Source: Bacteroidaceae bacterium (GTDB taxonomy: Bacteria > Bacteroidota > Bacteroidia > Bacteroidales > Bacteroidaceae). From it: a stretch of DNA of 64,000 nt. Positions within the stretch are counted from its first letter, which is position 1, and every line of letters starts with the position of its first letter. The position numbers and the translations under genes are program-made. Below, piece by piece: positions 9,303-19,739 of the stretch. Location: the NCBI GenBank assembly GCA_017559845.1, contig JAFYQQ010000020.1, forward strand, positions 18,416-82,415, read 5' to 3'. The notes under the pieces were generated by a model, which worked only from the letters and a program-made list of their open reading frames with translations, searched no databases and was not told the DNA's origin.

Positions 9303-10028
9303 TCACCCCAACACCTCACGTAATACCTGGGAAGATTTGGGTTCGGGAAAATCAGGCAAATGTAAACGATAATAACGCATTACTGCATCTATAAATTGCT
9401 GACGCTGCATACGGTTAAAGCGAAACAGATGCATGGAATTAAAGTTCATTCGTAACATAACAGGCAATATCGCAGCCTCCTCCGGGACAAGGGAAGCACC
9501 TGGTGGGGGCTGCATTTTTGTAAATTTACAAGACTGAAGATCATAGCTGGCACCAGGGAACCAATCTTCTGCATTTGGCCAGAAACCTAAAAATCGTGTC
9601 AGTCGCATCAAAAAGACAAGGTGAAAGTTTGCCACAGCCCTTTGACAATTATCCAACCATGCCAGTCCATAACACAAATATTGAAATAAAGGTTCATTTC
9701 TCACCTCATTTCTCAACACATAATATAATACCTCTCCAAGAAAAAGAGCTAAAGTTGCTTTCATTGGATCATAGGGTAAGGTCTTGAAGGGTTCAGACAC
9801 CCTTACCTCCCCAAATTTCTGGAATTTGCTCTTTGGGCGATAATCATATGAGATATCCAAAATATTAAGTGTCCGCAAAAGGGTAGCATACGTTCCAGCA
9901 CGTCGTTGTTTTGGCATTCTTGCCATAAAAGACATTGCACCTCTATTTTCTGTATAAAGCCACACCACAGCCTTATCTTCACCACACTTTTGCAGATGTA
10001 AGACCACAGCTCTTGTCGTTTCCTCCAT
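9303..10028 (-). CDS. recO: DNA repair protein RecO
   Basis: A 241-residue protein that helps load RecA onto SSB-coated DNA in the RecFOR pathway. The N-terminus METTRA-type strand (MEETTRAVVLHLQKCGEDKA) and the RGAMSFMARM segment correspond to the RecO OB fold. The middle carries the helical domain. I place the start at ATG 10028 because RecO proteins begin a few residues before the RAVVLH strand; ATG codons at 10067 and 10076 in the same frame would add 13 or 16 residues (MIKMSFFHNLALKIQ). The zinc-binding Cys cluster found in some RecO proteins is not visible. It converges on the yqeY-like gene with no spacer and no clear terminator. Confidence 0.92.
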   Translation of the reverse strand: MEETTRAVVLHLQKCGEDKAVVWLYTENRGAMSFMARMPKQRRAGTYATLLRTLNILDISYDYRPKSKFQKFGEVRVSEPFKTLPYDPMKATLALFLGEVLYYVLRNEVRNEPLFQYLCYGLAWLDNCQRAVANFHLVFLMRLTRFLGFWPNAEDWFPGASYDLQSCKFTKMQPPPGASLVPEEAAILPVMLRMNFNSMHLFRFNRMQRQQFIDAVMRYYRLHLPDFPEPKSSQVLREVLG

Positions 10029-10124
10029 TTCTTGAATTTTTAATGCTAAGTTATGAAAAAAAGACATTTTAATCATGAAAATTCACAAAAATGACAAAGT
10101 TTTATCATTTTTTCTTTAAAATAT

Positions 10125-10155
10125 TTTGTCAGTTTCAGAAATTGCCATACCTTTG
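10125..10155 (+). promoter_or_regulatory. Bacteroidota-type promoter for tRNA-Glu and rpsT
   Basis: TTTG at 10125-10128 and TACCTTTG at 10148-10155 are separated by 19 nt, a full match to the TTTG/TAnnTTTG consensus of this phylum. Transcription would begin about 10162, some 48 nt before tRNA-Glu. Confidence 0.85.
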
Positions 10156-10209
10156 CAGCGCAATTAAGGCAAGACACTTAAAAGCAAGGGCTGAAAAAGC
10201 CGAAGGTTT

Positions 10210-10281
10210 GGTCCCTTCGTCTATCGGTTAGGACGAGAGATTTTCATTCTCTAAAGAGGAGTTCGACTCTCCTAGGGACTA
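10210..10281 (+). tRNA. tRNA-Glu (UUC)
   Basis: A 72-nt cloverleaf. The 7-bp acceptor pairs GGTCCCT (10210-10216) with AGGGACT (10274-10280, one G-U pair); the discriminator is A 10281. The anticodon stem AGAGA/TCTCT encloses loop 10241-10247 with anticodon TTC at 10243-10245, and the T arm contains GTTCGACTC. CCA is not encoded. rpsT starts 28 nt downstream, so the two are probably co-transcribed and the tRNA processed out. Confidence 0.97.
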
Positions 10282-10309
10282 CAAAATAAATAATATCAGA
10301 AATACTAAG

Positions 10310-10564
10310 ATGGCTAACCACAAATCATCAGAAAAGAGAATCCGCCAGGAGCAGAAGAGAAGACTCCACAACAGATATTACGCCAAGACTATGCGTAATG
10401 CAGTACGCAAACTGCGTGCCACAAAGGAAAAGGAAGAGGCTTTGCAGTTGTACCCCAGCGTACAGAAGGCTTTGGACAAGTTGGCTAAGACCAATATCAT
10501 CCACAAGAACAAGGCTGCTAATCTCAAGTCTAAGTTGGCGCTTTACATCAATAAGCTCAGCTAA
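10310..10564 (+). CDS. rpsT: 30S ribosomal protein S20
   Basis: An 84-residue, strongly basic, helical protein that binds 16S rRNA in the body of the small subunit. The start [18 protein letters not shown] and the C-terminal [18 protein letters not shown] segment are typical of S20. Length is normal. It follows tRNA-Glu after 28 nt and is followed by a strong hairpin terminator, so the transcript is a two-gene unit. Confidence 0.98.
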   Translation: MANHKSSEKRIRQEQKRRLHNRYYAKTMRNAVRKLRATKEKEEALQLYPSVQKALDKLAKTNIIHKNKAANLKSKLALYINKLS

Positions 10565-10597
10565 TAAAGACAATATTTACCATAGCGGATACGAATT

Positions 10598-12663
<2,066 letters not shown>

Positions 12664-12685
12664 CAAGCAGATACATACGAAATAA

Positions 12686-12733
12686 GAAAGAGGGTAAAGA
12701 TTAAGCTAAAAGCATTTATCTTTACCCTCTTTC
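12686..12733 (+). terminator. Hairpin terminator after gyrB
   Basis: Perfect 16-bp arms, 12686-12701 and 12718-12733 (core AGAGGGTAAAGAT), with a 16-nt loop, 22 nt after the gyrB stop. The following sequence is only moderately T-rich, so it may act on both strands between gyrB and the convergent HIT gene. Confidence 0.75.
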
Positions 12734-12745
12734 CTCGTTCCTAAC

Positions 12746-12779
12746 AAAAAAGCATCAGAGGTTTTCTCTGATGCTTTTT
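12746..12779 (-). terminator. Terminator overlapping the stop codon of the HIT gene
   Basis: Arms 12747-12760 and 12766-12779 (14 bp, core GCATCAGAG) with a 5-nt loop. Read on the minus strand, the hairpin ends in six Ts. It includes the HIT stop codon at 12755-12757, so termination would occur right at the end of the gene. Confidence 0.85.
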
Positions 12780-13144
12780 GCTATTTCTTCAAACTCGTCC
12801 TTGGTGAGTTCCACGCGTGGGTTGGTGAAGCGCAAATCAGCCTCCGACTGCATGGGAACCAAATGGATGTGGGCATGGGGAACCTCAAGTCCCAACACAC
12901 ACTGACCCACTTTCACACAAGGAATTGCCTTCTTGATGGCGATTGCCACCTTCTTTGCAAAGACTTGCATACCAGCAATTTCCTCGTCCGTCAAGTCAAA
13001 GATATAGTCCACCTCGCGCTTGGGAATTACAAGCGTATGACCTTTTGCCAAAGGGCTGATATCAAGGAACGCAAAGTAATTGTCATCCTCTGCCACCTTG
13101 TAGCAGGGAATCTCTCCTGCAATGATTCTGCTGAAAATAGTCAT
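12755..13144 (-). CDS. HIT family nucleotide-binding hydrolase
   Basis: A 129-residue protein of the histidine-triad superfamily (HINT-like branch), which hydrolyses nucleoside phosphoramidates or similar substrates; the physiological substrate is unknown. The N-terminal FSRIIAGEIPCYKV motif and the catalytic triad HAHIHLVP near residue 92 are intact. I place the start at ATG 13144 (MTIFSRIIAGEIP) because the family begins there; a longer frame reaching 13189 runs into the greA coding sequence. It starts 7 nt after the greA stop and is co-transcribed with it. Confidence 0.95.
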   Translation of the reverse strand: MTIFSRIIAGEIPCYKVAEDDNYFAFLDISPLAKGHTLVIPKREVDYIFDLTDEEIAGMQVFAKKVAIAIKKAIPCVKVGQCVLGLEVPHAHIHLVPMQSEADLRFTNPRVELTKDEFEEIAKSIRENL

Positions 13145-13151
13145 GACTTGT

Positions 13152-13622
13152 TTACTCTTCAAAACAGATGCTGACAACCTCCAGTTCAATCATACCCTGG
13201 GGAACCTTGATTGAAGCCACATCGCCCACCTTCTTGCCAAGCAGACCCTGTGCGATGGGAGTTCCCACAGAAATCTTGCCTTCGCGCAGGTTCGCTTCAG
13301 ACTCACTTACGATGCGGTATTTCATCTTCATGTTATTCTTCACGTTACGCAGTTCCACGGTACACAGAATCTGCACACTGCTGGTATCCATGTGCGTTGT
13401 GTCAATAATCTTGGCCTCAAGGATAGTCTGCTTCAGCAAGGCAATCTTTGTTTCCAGCTTACCCTGCCACTCCTTGGCTGCATCGTATTCTGCGTTCTCG
13501 CTCAAGTCACCCTTATCGCGGGCTTCAGCTATGGCAGCACTTGCGGCGGGGCGCTCCACGCTTTCCAGATGCTGCAGTTCGGCTACCAGTTTGTCGTAGC
13601 CTTTTTGAGACATGTATGCCAT
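13152..13622 (-). CDS. greA: Transcription elongation factor GreA
   Basis: A 156-residue factor that rescues backtracked RNA polymerase by stimulating transcript cleavage. The N-terminal coiled coil carries the acidic tip in ARDKGDLSENAEYDAAKE (about residues 34-51), the GreA hallmark. The C-terminal FKBP-like domain contains GKISVGTPIAQGLLGKKVGD near 113-132. Length is normal. It is the first gene of a greA-HIT unit with a well-matched promoter at 13765-13796. Confidence 0.97.
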   Translation of the reverse strand: MAYMSQKGYDKLVAELQHLESVERPAASAAIAEARDKGDLSENAEYDAAKEWQGKLETKIALLKQTILEAKIIDTTHMDTSSVQILCTVELRNVKNNMKMKYRIVSESEANLREGKISVGTPIAQGLLGKKVGDVASIKVPQGMIELEVVSICFEE

Positions 13623-13764
13623 AATGTTTTGTTTTATTTTTTGTTTTTACTATTCAATATTGCTTATCTCCAGCTCTTTCAACACACATAAAAAACTAAA
13701 GAATCCCAGCTGAAAAGCCGGAACCCTTTTTGCTTTTTTACAATGTTTCTGCTAATTATCGCTG

Positions 13765-13796
13765 CAAAGTTAGGGATTAAAGTCCGAATCCCCAAA
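13765..13796 (-). promoter_or_regulatory. Promoter of greA-HIT
   Basis: On the minus strand TTTG (13796-13793) is followed after 20 nt by TAACTTTG (13772-13765), a full consensus match. The greA ATG is about 145 nt downstream, giving a long leader. Confidence 0.85.
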
Positions 13797-13825
13797 CTTT
13801 TTAATGATTTTTAATTCACCGCGAC

Positions 13826-14968
13826 TCAAAGCAGCTTCTCAATTGCCTTACTCAAATCTTCTATATTCTCCATGCGCGCCTGCAGGTCACAGTTGCGGTC
13901 AATCAGGAAATAGTAGGGCAACGTGTACACTTGATACAAATTGATGAATGCGCTTCCTGCACCTTCTTCACAGAAGACACTCACCCAAGGCAAATGCTCG
14001 CATCTCTGGGTCCAGAAGTTGCGGTTGCCATCCAGGCTCACTTGATAGATTTCCAATCCTCTGTCATGATATTTGTTATACAATTCGCGCAACTGCATGG
14101 TGCGTTCATGACTGCCTTCCAAAGCAAAGCTTGTGAAGTCCAGCAAAACCACCTTGCCACGCAAATCGCTCAGCGTGCGTTCTTTTCCGTTTATGTCGGG
14201 CAGCGTAATGTCAATGATACCCAGTTCGCGCACCTTGCTGTTGTCCAAGTCCAGAACTATTTCCTTGGGTTTTGCCAGATTCCTGCGTCCCTGAGCCACT
14301 ATGTTCGCCAGATTCTCACTGCGCGGACATCCTGGATACTGTTCGTTCCACGCATTGGCAACAGCCCGTAACCACGTCAGGTCACTTTTATCCTGCATGG
14401 GGTCAAAGAGTCTTACCGAACCCAGAATCTGAAAACAGGCGAAATAGCTTGCGGTACTTCCATAGCGGTTGCGAATAAAATTCATCTTCACGTCGCTCTT
14501 GTACCTCGCCACCAGCGTATCAATCTTTTCGTCGCGTTCCTGTATGGTAAAGTTGCGGTCTTCCGCCACCTGGCGCACCTGCTTTTCCAGTTCGGCCAGT
14601 TTTTGGCTGAGGATTCTGATGGTGTCACAGGTTCCGCTTCCTTCCACCGTATAGCCGAAGGACATATTCCCCAAGTCAGCCTTGACCGTTACGGTTTCCG
14701 TGCTGTCTATGGCCAGGTTTATACCTTGCCCCCCGATACGCAGACGATAAAGTTCCGGATTCAAAGGCGCCTCACCGCTCAGCACGAAAGCTCCGTCCTT
14801 GCCCAAGCGCACTGAGTCCACCACAACAATACCGTCACCCAATGTAATATGTTCCAGATACAAGGTGGTGTCTGCCGCTCCCGTAATGGACCCGTCCACA
14901 TGAAAACGGTCCTTCTGTGCGCAACTTGCCAACACTATCGCAACAAACAGATAAAAAAATCTTTTCAT
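13826..14968 (-). CDS. TlpA-like thioredoxin-fold lipoprotein lacking redox cysteines
   Basis: A 380-residue predicted outer-membrane or periplasmic lipoprotein: MKRFFYLFVAIVLASC gives a lipobox with the acylated Cys at residue 16. Residues about 24-120 resemble the DUF4369 beta-rich domain and residues about 240-380 a TlpA/AhpC-TSA thioredoxin fold. Where TlpA has WASWCxPC, this protein reads LDFTSFALEGSHERT (about 276-290), so the CxxC pair is absent. The remaining cysteines (one near 350 in VFCEEG, one near 365) are not in a redox motif. It therefore cannot work as a usual disulphide reductase; a binding or structural role is an inference. A TAnnTTTG element lies just upstream at 14996-15003. 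It is transcribed away from pnp. Confidence 0.88.
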   Translation of the reverse strand: MKRFFYLFVAIVLASCAQKDRFHVDGSITGAADTTLYLEHITLGDGIVVVDSVRLGKDGAFVLSGEAPLNPELYRLRIGGQGINLAIDSTETVTVKADLGNMSFGYTVEGSGTCDTIRILSQKLAELEKQVRQVAEDRNFTIQERDEKIDTLVARYKSDVKMNFIRNRYGSTASYFACFQILGSVRLFDPMQDKSDLTWLRAVANAWNEQYPGCPRSENLANIVAQGRRNLAKPKEIVLDLDNSKVRELGIIDITLPDINGKERTLSDLRGKVVLLDFTSFALEGSHERTMQLRELYNKYHDRGLEIYQVSLDGNRNFWTQRCEHLPWVSVFCEEGAGSAFINLYQVYTLPYYFLIDRNCDLQARMENIEDLSKAIEKLL

Positions 14969-14995
14969 TCGTTTCTTTTCGTTAATTTAGGCTTG

Positions 14996-15003
14996 CAAAG
15001 GTA
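14996..15003 (-). promoter_or_regulatory. -7 element for the TlpA-like lipoprotein gene
   Basis: TACCTTTG on the minus strand, 28 nt before the ATG. No good TTTG partner is seen at the expected distance, so only half of the promoter is supported. Confidence 0.5.
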
Positions 15004-15107
15004 CGATATTTCCCCGAAAAACCACCTTATTTAATAAAAAAATACAAAAATACGCCTTTTGAACAGGAATAATGAGACGTATGACGCAAATTCTTGATGT
15101 TTTTTTA

Positions 15108-15115
15108 TACCTTTG
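15108..15115 (+). promoter_or_regulatory. -7 element for pnp
   Basis: TACCTTTG at 15108-15115, 38 nt before the pnp ATG, matches TAnnTTTG. No clear TTTG at 19-21 nt upstream. Confidence 0.55.
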
Positions 15116-15152
15116 TGCGATTTTTTGACGCAATATATTTTATATCAACAAG

Positions 15153-17378
15153 ATGAACGTAATTACAAAGACTGTCGAGCTGCCTGATGGAAGAACCATC
15201 AGCATCGAGACCGGAAAGTTGGCCAAGCAGGCTGATGGCTCTGTAATGCTTCGTATGAACAATACGATGCTGCTTGCCACAGTATGTGCTGCCAAGGATG
15301 CCGTACCTGGAACAGATTTTATGCCCCTGCAAGTAGAGTACCGCGAGAAATATGCCGCTGCCGGCCGTTTCCCCGGAGGATTCACAAAGCGTGAGGGCAA
15401 GGCTGGTGATAATGAGATTCTGACCTGCCGACTCGTGGACCGCGCATTGCGCCCCCTTTTCCCCAGCGATTATCATGCTGAGGTGTATGTAAATGTTATT
15501 CTTTTCTCTGCCGATGGTGTGGACATGCCCGACGCTCTGGCAGGTTTTGCTGCTTCTGCCGCCCTGTCTGTCAGCGACATTCCTTTCGACGGACCCATTT
15601 CAGAGGTTCGTGTGGCTCGTATTGACGGTCAGTACGTAATCAACCCCACCTTCGAACAGCTTGAAAAAGCCGATATGGACCTGATGGTGGGCGCCACCGA
15701 AGAGAACATCATGATGGTGGAAGGCGAAATGAAGGAAGTGAGCGAGCAGGATTTGCTGGAAGCCCTCAAGGTTGCTCACGAAGCCATCAAGCCCATGTGC
15801 CGTCTGCAGAAAGAGCTTGCCAAGGAACTGGGCAAGGATGTAAAGCGCGAATACTGCCATGAGGTAAACGATGAGGAACTGCGCCAGCAGACCCACGACG
15901 AATGCTACCAGGCAGCTTACGATGTAACCAAGCAGGCTTTGGAAAAGCACGCCCGTGCCGAAGCGTTCGAGAAGATTCGCGAAGACTTCAAGGTACGTTA
16001 TGCCGAAGCACATACCGACCTCACCCCCGAAGAACTGGAAGAGAAGAACGGCCTGATCGACCGCTACTACCACGATGTGGAAAAGGACGCCATGCGCCGT
16101 TGCATCCTGGACGAAGGTATTCGCCTGGACGGCCGCAAGACCACAGACATCCGCCCCATCTGGTGCGAGGTTGATCCCCTGCCCGGACCTCACGGTTCAG
16201 CCATCTTCACCCGTGGTGAGACCCAGTCTTTGAGCACCACCACCCTGGGCACAAAGATGGACGAGAAGATGGTAGACGATGTGCTGGACAAGAGCTACAT
16301 GCGCTTCCTCCTCCACTATAACTTCCCTCCCTTCTCAACCGGTGAAGCCAAAGCACAGCGTGGTGTAGGCCGCCGCGAAATCGGCCACGGCCATTTGGCA
16401 TGGCGCGGTCTGAAGGGACAGATTCCTGCCGACTACCCCTACACCGTACGTGTAGTATCAGATATTCTGGAAAGTAACGGTTCCAGCTCAATGGCCACCG
16501 TTTGTGCGGGCTGCCTCAGCCTGATGGATGCCGGCGTGCCCATGACAAGCCCTGTGAGCGGTATCGCTATGGGTCTCATCAAGAACCCAGGAGAAGACAA
16601 GTATGCTGTATTGAGCGATATTCTGGGCGATGAGGACCACCTGGGCGACATGGACTTCAAGACCACCGGTACACCCAACGGACTTACCGCCACCCAGATG
16701 GACATCAAGTGCGACGGACTCAGCTTCGAGATTCTGGAAAAGGCTCTTATGCAGGCCAAGGCTGGCCGCGAGCACATCCTGGGCGAAATGATGAAGACCC
16801 TGAATGCTCCCCGTCCCGAACTCAAGCCCCACGTTCCCCGTATTGAGCAGATCATCATTCCCAAGGAATTCATCGGCGCTGTCATCGGCCCCGGCGGAAA
16901 GATTATCCAGGGTATGCAGGAAGAGACTGGTGCCACCATTGCCATCGAGGAAGTTGACGGCGTAGGCAAGGTACAGGTTTCTGGCCCCAACAAGGACGTC
17001 ATCGATGCTGCCATGAGCAAGATTCGTGCCATCGTTGCTGTACCCGAGGTGGGTCAGGTATACGAAGGAACTGTACGCTCCATCATGCCTTACGGCTGCT
17101 TCGTGGAGTTCATGCCCGGAAAGGACGGCTTGCTCCACATCAGCGAAATCGACTGGAAGCGTCTGGAGACCGTTGAAGAAGCCGGCATCAAGGAAGATGA
17201 CAAGCTGCAGGTTAAGCTGCTTGACATTGACCCCAAGACTGGTAAGTTCAAGCTTTCTCGCCGAGTACTGCTGGAGAAGCCCGAGGGATATGTAGAACGT
17301 GAACGCCGTCCCCGCCCCGAACGCGGAGAGCGTCGCGAGCGTCGTCTCCGTCCCGACCAGAACAAGGCCGAAGAGTAA
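15153..17378 (+). CDS. pnp: Polyribonucleotide nucleotidyltransferase (PNPase)
   Basis: A 741-residue phosphorolytic 3'-5' exoribonuclease that degrades mRNA and can add tails in reverse. Two RNase PH-like domains are visible (about residues 5-140, with [11 protein letters not shown]; and about 330-475, with [15 protein letters not shown]), joined by a helical linker. The KH domain ([20 protein letters not shown] near 575-595) and the S1 domain ([20 protein letters not shown] near 645) follow. The tail is a short Arg/Glu/Pro-rich stretch. Length is normal. Codon use is markedly biased toward C-ending codons, as expected of a highly expressed gene. It stands alone with its own terminator. Confidence 0.97.
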   Translation: MNVITKTVELPDGRTISIETGKLAKQADGSVMLRMNNTMLLATVCAAKDAVPGTDFMPLQVEYREKYAAAGRFPGGFTKREGKAGDNEILTCRLVDRALRPLFPSDYHAEVYVNVILFSADGVDMPDALAGFAASAALSVSDIPFDGPISEVRVARIDGQYVINPTFEQLEKADMDLMVGATEENIMMVEGEMKEVSEQDLLEALKVAHEAIKPMCRLQKELAKELGKDVKREYCHEVNDEELRQQTHDECYQAAYDVTKQALEKHARAEAFEKIREDFKVRYAEAHTDLTPEELEEKNGLIDRYYHDVEKDAMRRCILDEGIRLDGRKTTDIRPIWCEVDPLPGPHGSAIFTRGETQSLSTTTLGTKMDEKMVDDVLDKSYMRFLLHYNFPPFSTGEAKAQRGVGRREIGHGHLAWRGLKGQIPADYPYTVRVVSDILESNGSSSMATVCAGCLSLMDAGVPMTSPVSGIAMGLIKNPGEDKYAVLSDILGDEDHLGDMDFKTTGTPNGLTATQMDIKCDGLSFEILEKALMQAKAGREHILGEMMKTLNAPRPELKPHVPRIEQIIIPKEFIGAVIGPGGKIIQGMQEETGATIAIEEVDGVGKVQVSGPNKDVIDAAMSKIRAIVAVPEVGQVYEGTVRSIMPYGCFVEFMPGKDGLLHISEIDWKRLETVEEAGIKEDDKLQVKLLDIDPKTGKFKLSRRVLLEKPEGYVERERRPRPERGERRERRLRPDQNKAEE

Positions 17379-17406
17379 AAAGTCTTATATTATATAAATA
17401 AGGTAT

Positions 17407-17442
17407 AACCCCGGATGCCTTCCGCATTCGGGGTTTTCTTTT
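17407..17442 (+). terminator. Terminator after pnp
   Basis: Stem AACCCCGGATGC (17407-17418) pairs with GCATTCGGGGTT (17424-17435, one G-U pair), loop 5 nt, followed by TTTTCTTTT. Confidence 0.9.
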
Positions 17443-17502
17443 AAATCCCCGGATATTCTGAATACCATCAGACACGCATTTCACTTTCTGCAACGATTCT
17501 TC

Positions 17503-17658
17503 ATGTTGGCAGGCGTATATATTATCGGCGAAAGTCTTTTTGCCAACACATTTCCAATGTTCCAGAAATCGCTAATTCCTGCCTGTATTTTCGGCTTGGC
17601 TGTTTCATTAGCTGTAACCGTGGCGGAATGTTTTAAGAACAAGGGAGCTGGAGAATAA
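17503..17658 (+). CDS. Possible small membrane protein (51 aa)
   Basis: An ATG-initiated frame of 51 codons. Residues 3-16 and 24-43 (SLIPACIFGLAVSLAVTVAE) are hydrophobic, followed by a short basic/acidic tail CFKNKGAGE. This is the pattern of a small two-segment membrane protein, but I recognise no family, see no promoter, and the frame stays open upstream without another ATG, so it could also be the remnant of a longer gene. The rest of the 17443-17921 stretch is AT-rich and shows nothing else I can support. Confidence 0.35.
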   Translation: MLAGVYIIGESLFANTFPMFQKSLIPACIFGLAVSLAVTVAECFKNKGAGE

Positions 17659-17921
17659 TCAGAGAAGTTGACACGCCCTAATGTAATAGGCTGGTTTCCA
17701 ATATAGAATTCAGCCTATTTCTTATATATACCCGAAAGTTTCCTCTTCATATTTTGTAACAAAAACAAAACTAATCTTAAAAGGAGTTAAATCCATTATT
17801 TGTAATTAAACCAATTTTTCTTTCTTGCGTCTATACAAATGAAGGCGCCCAAAAAGCACAATACAAAAGAAAGAATGAATAAATAGTAAAATCAATAATA
17901 ACCCTTTAAAAGAATAAGAAT

Positions 17922-18365
17922 ATGAAGAAGATTATGATGACCCTGATAGCAGTAACCGTTAGTTTCTCTACTCTTTCTGCAGACAACGACCGCCCCGTAC
18001 AAACCAGCCAACTGCCCCAACTGGCACAGACATTCCTGAACAAGCACTTCAAGGACAGCAAAATTGCCATGGTAACTTCAGAGCGCGACTGGCTCATTAT
18101 GGACCAGGAATACAACGTAGTTTTTGCCAACGGTGACAAGATTGAGTTTGACAGCAAGGGCAACTGGGAAAACATCGAGTGCAGACATGCCAGCGTACCT
18201 CAGCACATCGTTCCCACCGCCATAACACAACACATCAGCCAGGCTTTCCCTGGAACAAGCATAAAGGAGATTGACCACGACAGAAGAGGTTACGATGTAG
18301 AACTCAGCAACGGAGTAGAAGTCAAGTTCGACAACAACTTCAAGGCTTACAAAATAGACGATTAA
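17922..18365 (+). CDS. Secreted PepSY-like domain protein
   Basis: A 147-residue protein with a cleavable signal peptide (MKKIMMTLIAVTVSFSTLSA) followed by two related about 60-residue segments (LPQLAQTFLNKHFKDSKIAMV..., and VPTAITQHISQAFPGTSIKEID...), each with a helix then strands ending in N-G-x-x-x-x-F-D. This matches the putative beta-lactamase-inhibitor-like PepSY-like family that is abundant in Bacteroidales. The name comes from fold similarity; no inhibitor activity is implied. The second unit ends VELSNGVEVKFDNNFKAYKIDD. It is preceded by more than 500 bp without a recognised gene and appears to be monocistronic. Confidence 0.85.
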   Translation: MKKIMMTLIAVTVSFSTLSADNDRPVQTSQLPQLAQTFLNKHFKDSKIAMVTSERDWLIMDQEYNVVFANGDKIEFDSKGNWENIECRHASVPQHIVPTAITQHISQAFPGTSIKEIDHDRRGYDVELSNGVEVKFDNNFKAYKIDD

Positions 18366-18930
18366 CCCACCAATTGAGAACAACCCATAAATGATGAAAA
18401 AATGGTCTGTCATTGATTTGGCAGGCCATTTCTTATTGTCCACAGTCAGTCTACCCATGAAAAATACCATCCACAAACAAATTTACTGGCTTTGCGTGCA
18501 TCAGTTTACAGAAAAAATCATAAATTTGCATTGTCTTCAATGCCCCAAAAGGCTGCGAGGGCAGACATTTTGGTAAAGGCGTATTCACGCGCTTTGGCTT
18601 TGACGGTCTGAAGTCCTGAGAAAATTTCATCAATGTTAAAAGCAAAGCAACGGAAGACGCGCGTTTAGGTATGTTTATATCTGCCCCATACCACAGATGT
18701 GCCGCTGGCATTCCATGCCTGCCCACATAAGTGTATATTGGGACTGTTTATCCATATCGGCGTGGAGTCTGAAGTTGTTCGTTTCAACATTGATTGGCAA
18801 TTCTCAGGCGCCAAAGACCGTGAAGCGAGCGATGAAAGGGCTTCACGTTTTTAACAATGGTCTATACTTTGAAAAAGTAAAATTAACAAATACGGTGTGG
18901 AGTCCCACCAAATTAAAAAAAAATATTATT
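18366..18930 (+). other. Gene-free stretch before the DUF975 gene, possible decayed element
   Basis: No convincing gene. A 91-codon open frame exists on the minus strand (18451-18726) and the DUF975 frame is open upstream to 18697, but neither looks like a protein: both are rich in Pro, Lys, Cys and lack domain structure. The DNA (about 18520-18900) is less AT-rich than a normal spacer here and may be a remnant of a repeat or pseudogene. I could not identify it. Confidence 0.3.
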
Positions 18931-19593
18931 ATGGAAACAAAATTTATTGTGAAAGAAAGCGAGTGTTGGAAAGCCGGTAAGAAAGACTTGAAAGGCCGTT
19001 GGCTTGAAGCTGCTTTACTGACATTTGTCTTAATGCTGATTACCATTTTAGTCTCTGGCATTGTAGGCGGCGGACTTGATCTCATTTATAAGGGATTAAG
19101 AACCTTTTCATCATTGCTCCTGCTGCCTTTGTCTTGGGGTTGGTCCATGACCTTCCTTGAGTGTCATCGCGGCGAAAACGACCCGTTCAACGACCCGTTT
19201 AACATAAAGAACTTGTTCGTGGGATACAACAAAGATTTCTCACGCATCTTCACCACCCTATTCCTTCAAACACTTTACACCATACTGTGGACGCTTCTGC
19301 TCATTGTGCCCGGAATCATCAAAAGTCTCTCTTATGCACTTACACCTTACATACTGAAGGACTATCCCGAACTCAAAAACAACCAGCCAATAGAACTGAG
19401 CATGGCCATGATGCAGGGATACAAGCTGGAATTGTTCATCTTGCAGCTCAAGTACTTCGGTCTATGCCTATTGGGCATCCTCACACTGGGTATCGCCTAC
19501 TTCTGGATTGCTCCTTTCTACAGCGCAGCCATGGTCAATTTCTATGAAGAGGTGAAGAAGGCATACAACGAAAGAAGCGGAAACACATTTTAA
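18931..19593 (+). CDS. DUF975 family integral membrane protein
   Basis: A 220-residue membrane protein. After a short soluble start (METKFIVKESECWKAGKKDLKGRW, the family's usual entry) there are about five hydrophobic segments, near residues 28-52, 60-75, 108-130, 160-180 and 180-200. The conserved P-x-x-I-L-K-D-x-P motif (TPYILKDYPELKNNQPIELSM, about 143-163) is present. Function of DUF975 proteins is unknown. I use ATG 18931; the frame is open for 78 codons upstream, but that part has no family similarity. It is followed by a long hairpin terminator built from a 22-bp-pitch repeat array. Confidence 0.88.
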   Translation: METKFIVKESECWKAGKKDLKGRWLEAALLTFVLMLITILVSGIVGGGLDLIYKGLRTFSSLLLLPLSWGWSMTFLECHRGENDPFNDPFNIKNLFVGYNKDFSRIFTTLFLQTLYTILWTLLLIVPGIIKSLSYALTPYILKDYPELKNNQPIELSMAMMQGYKLELFILQLKYFGLCLLGILTLGIAYFWIAPFYSAAMVNFYEEVKKAYNERSGNTF

Positions 19594-19625
19594 GAAAAAT
19601 CTTTACATAAAAATGGCATAAAAAT

Positions 19626-19710
19626 AACACTTAAGTGTTTCTTCCGTAACAGTTAAGTGTTTTTCCAAAAAGACTTAAGTGAAACTCCAGAAACACTTAA
19701 GTCTTTTTTT
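19626..19710 (+). repeat. 22-bp-pitch array A (word TTAAGTG x4) ending in a terminator
   Basis: The word TTAAGTG (last copy TTAAGTC) starts at 19631, 19653, 19675 and 19697, exactly 22 bp apart. The first copy is the 14-bp palindrome AACACTTAAGTGTT (19626-19639). Copies 3 and 4 form a perfect 15-bp hairpin (19667-19681 with 19694-19708, loop 12 nt) followed by a T-tract, so the array also supplies the terminator of the DUF975 gene. Confidence 0.85.
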
Positions 19711-19739
19711 CGTGTGTTTTAGGAGGTAATTCTTCAGAT

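Noticed and set aside
12755..13189. 15-codon extension of the HIT protein
   Set aside because: It overlaps the greA coding sequence; the HIT family begins at MTIFSRIIAGE.
18451..18726. 91-codon minus-strand gene
   Set aside because: No domain, no promoter, atypical composition; treated as unidentified intergenic DNA.
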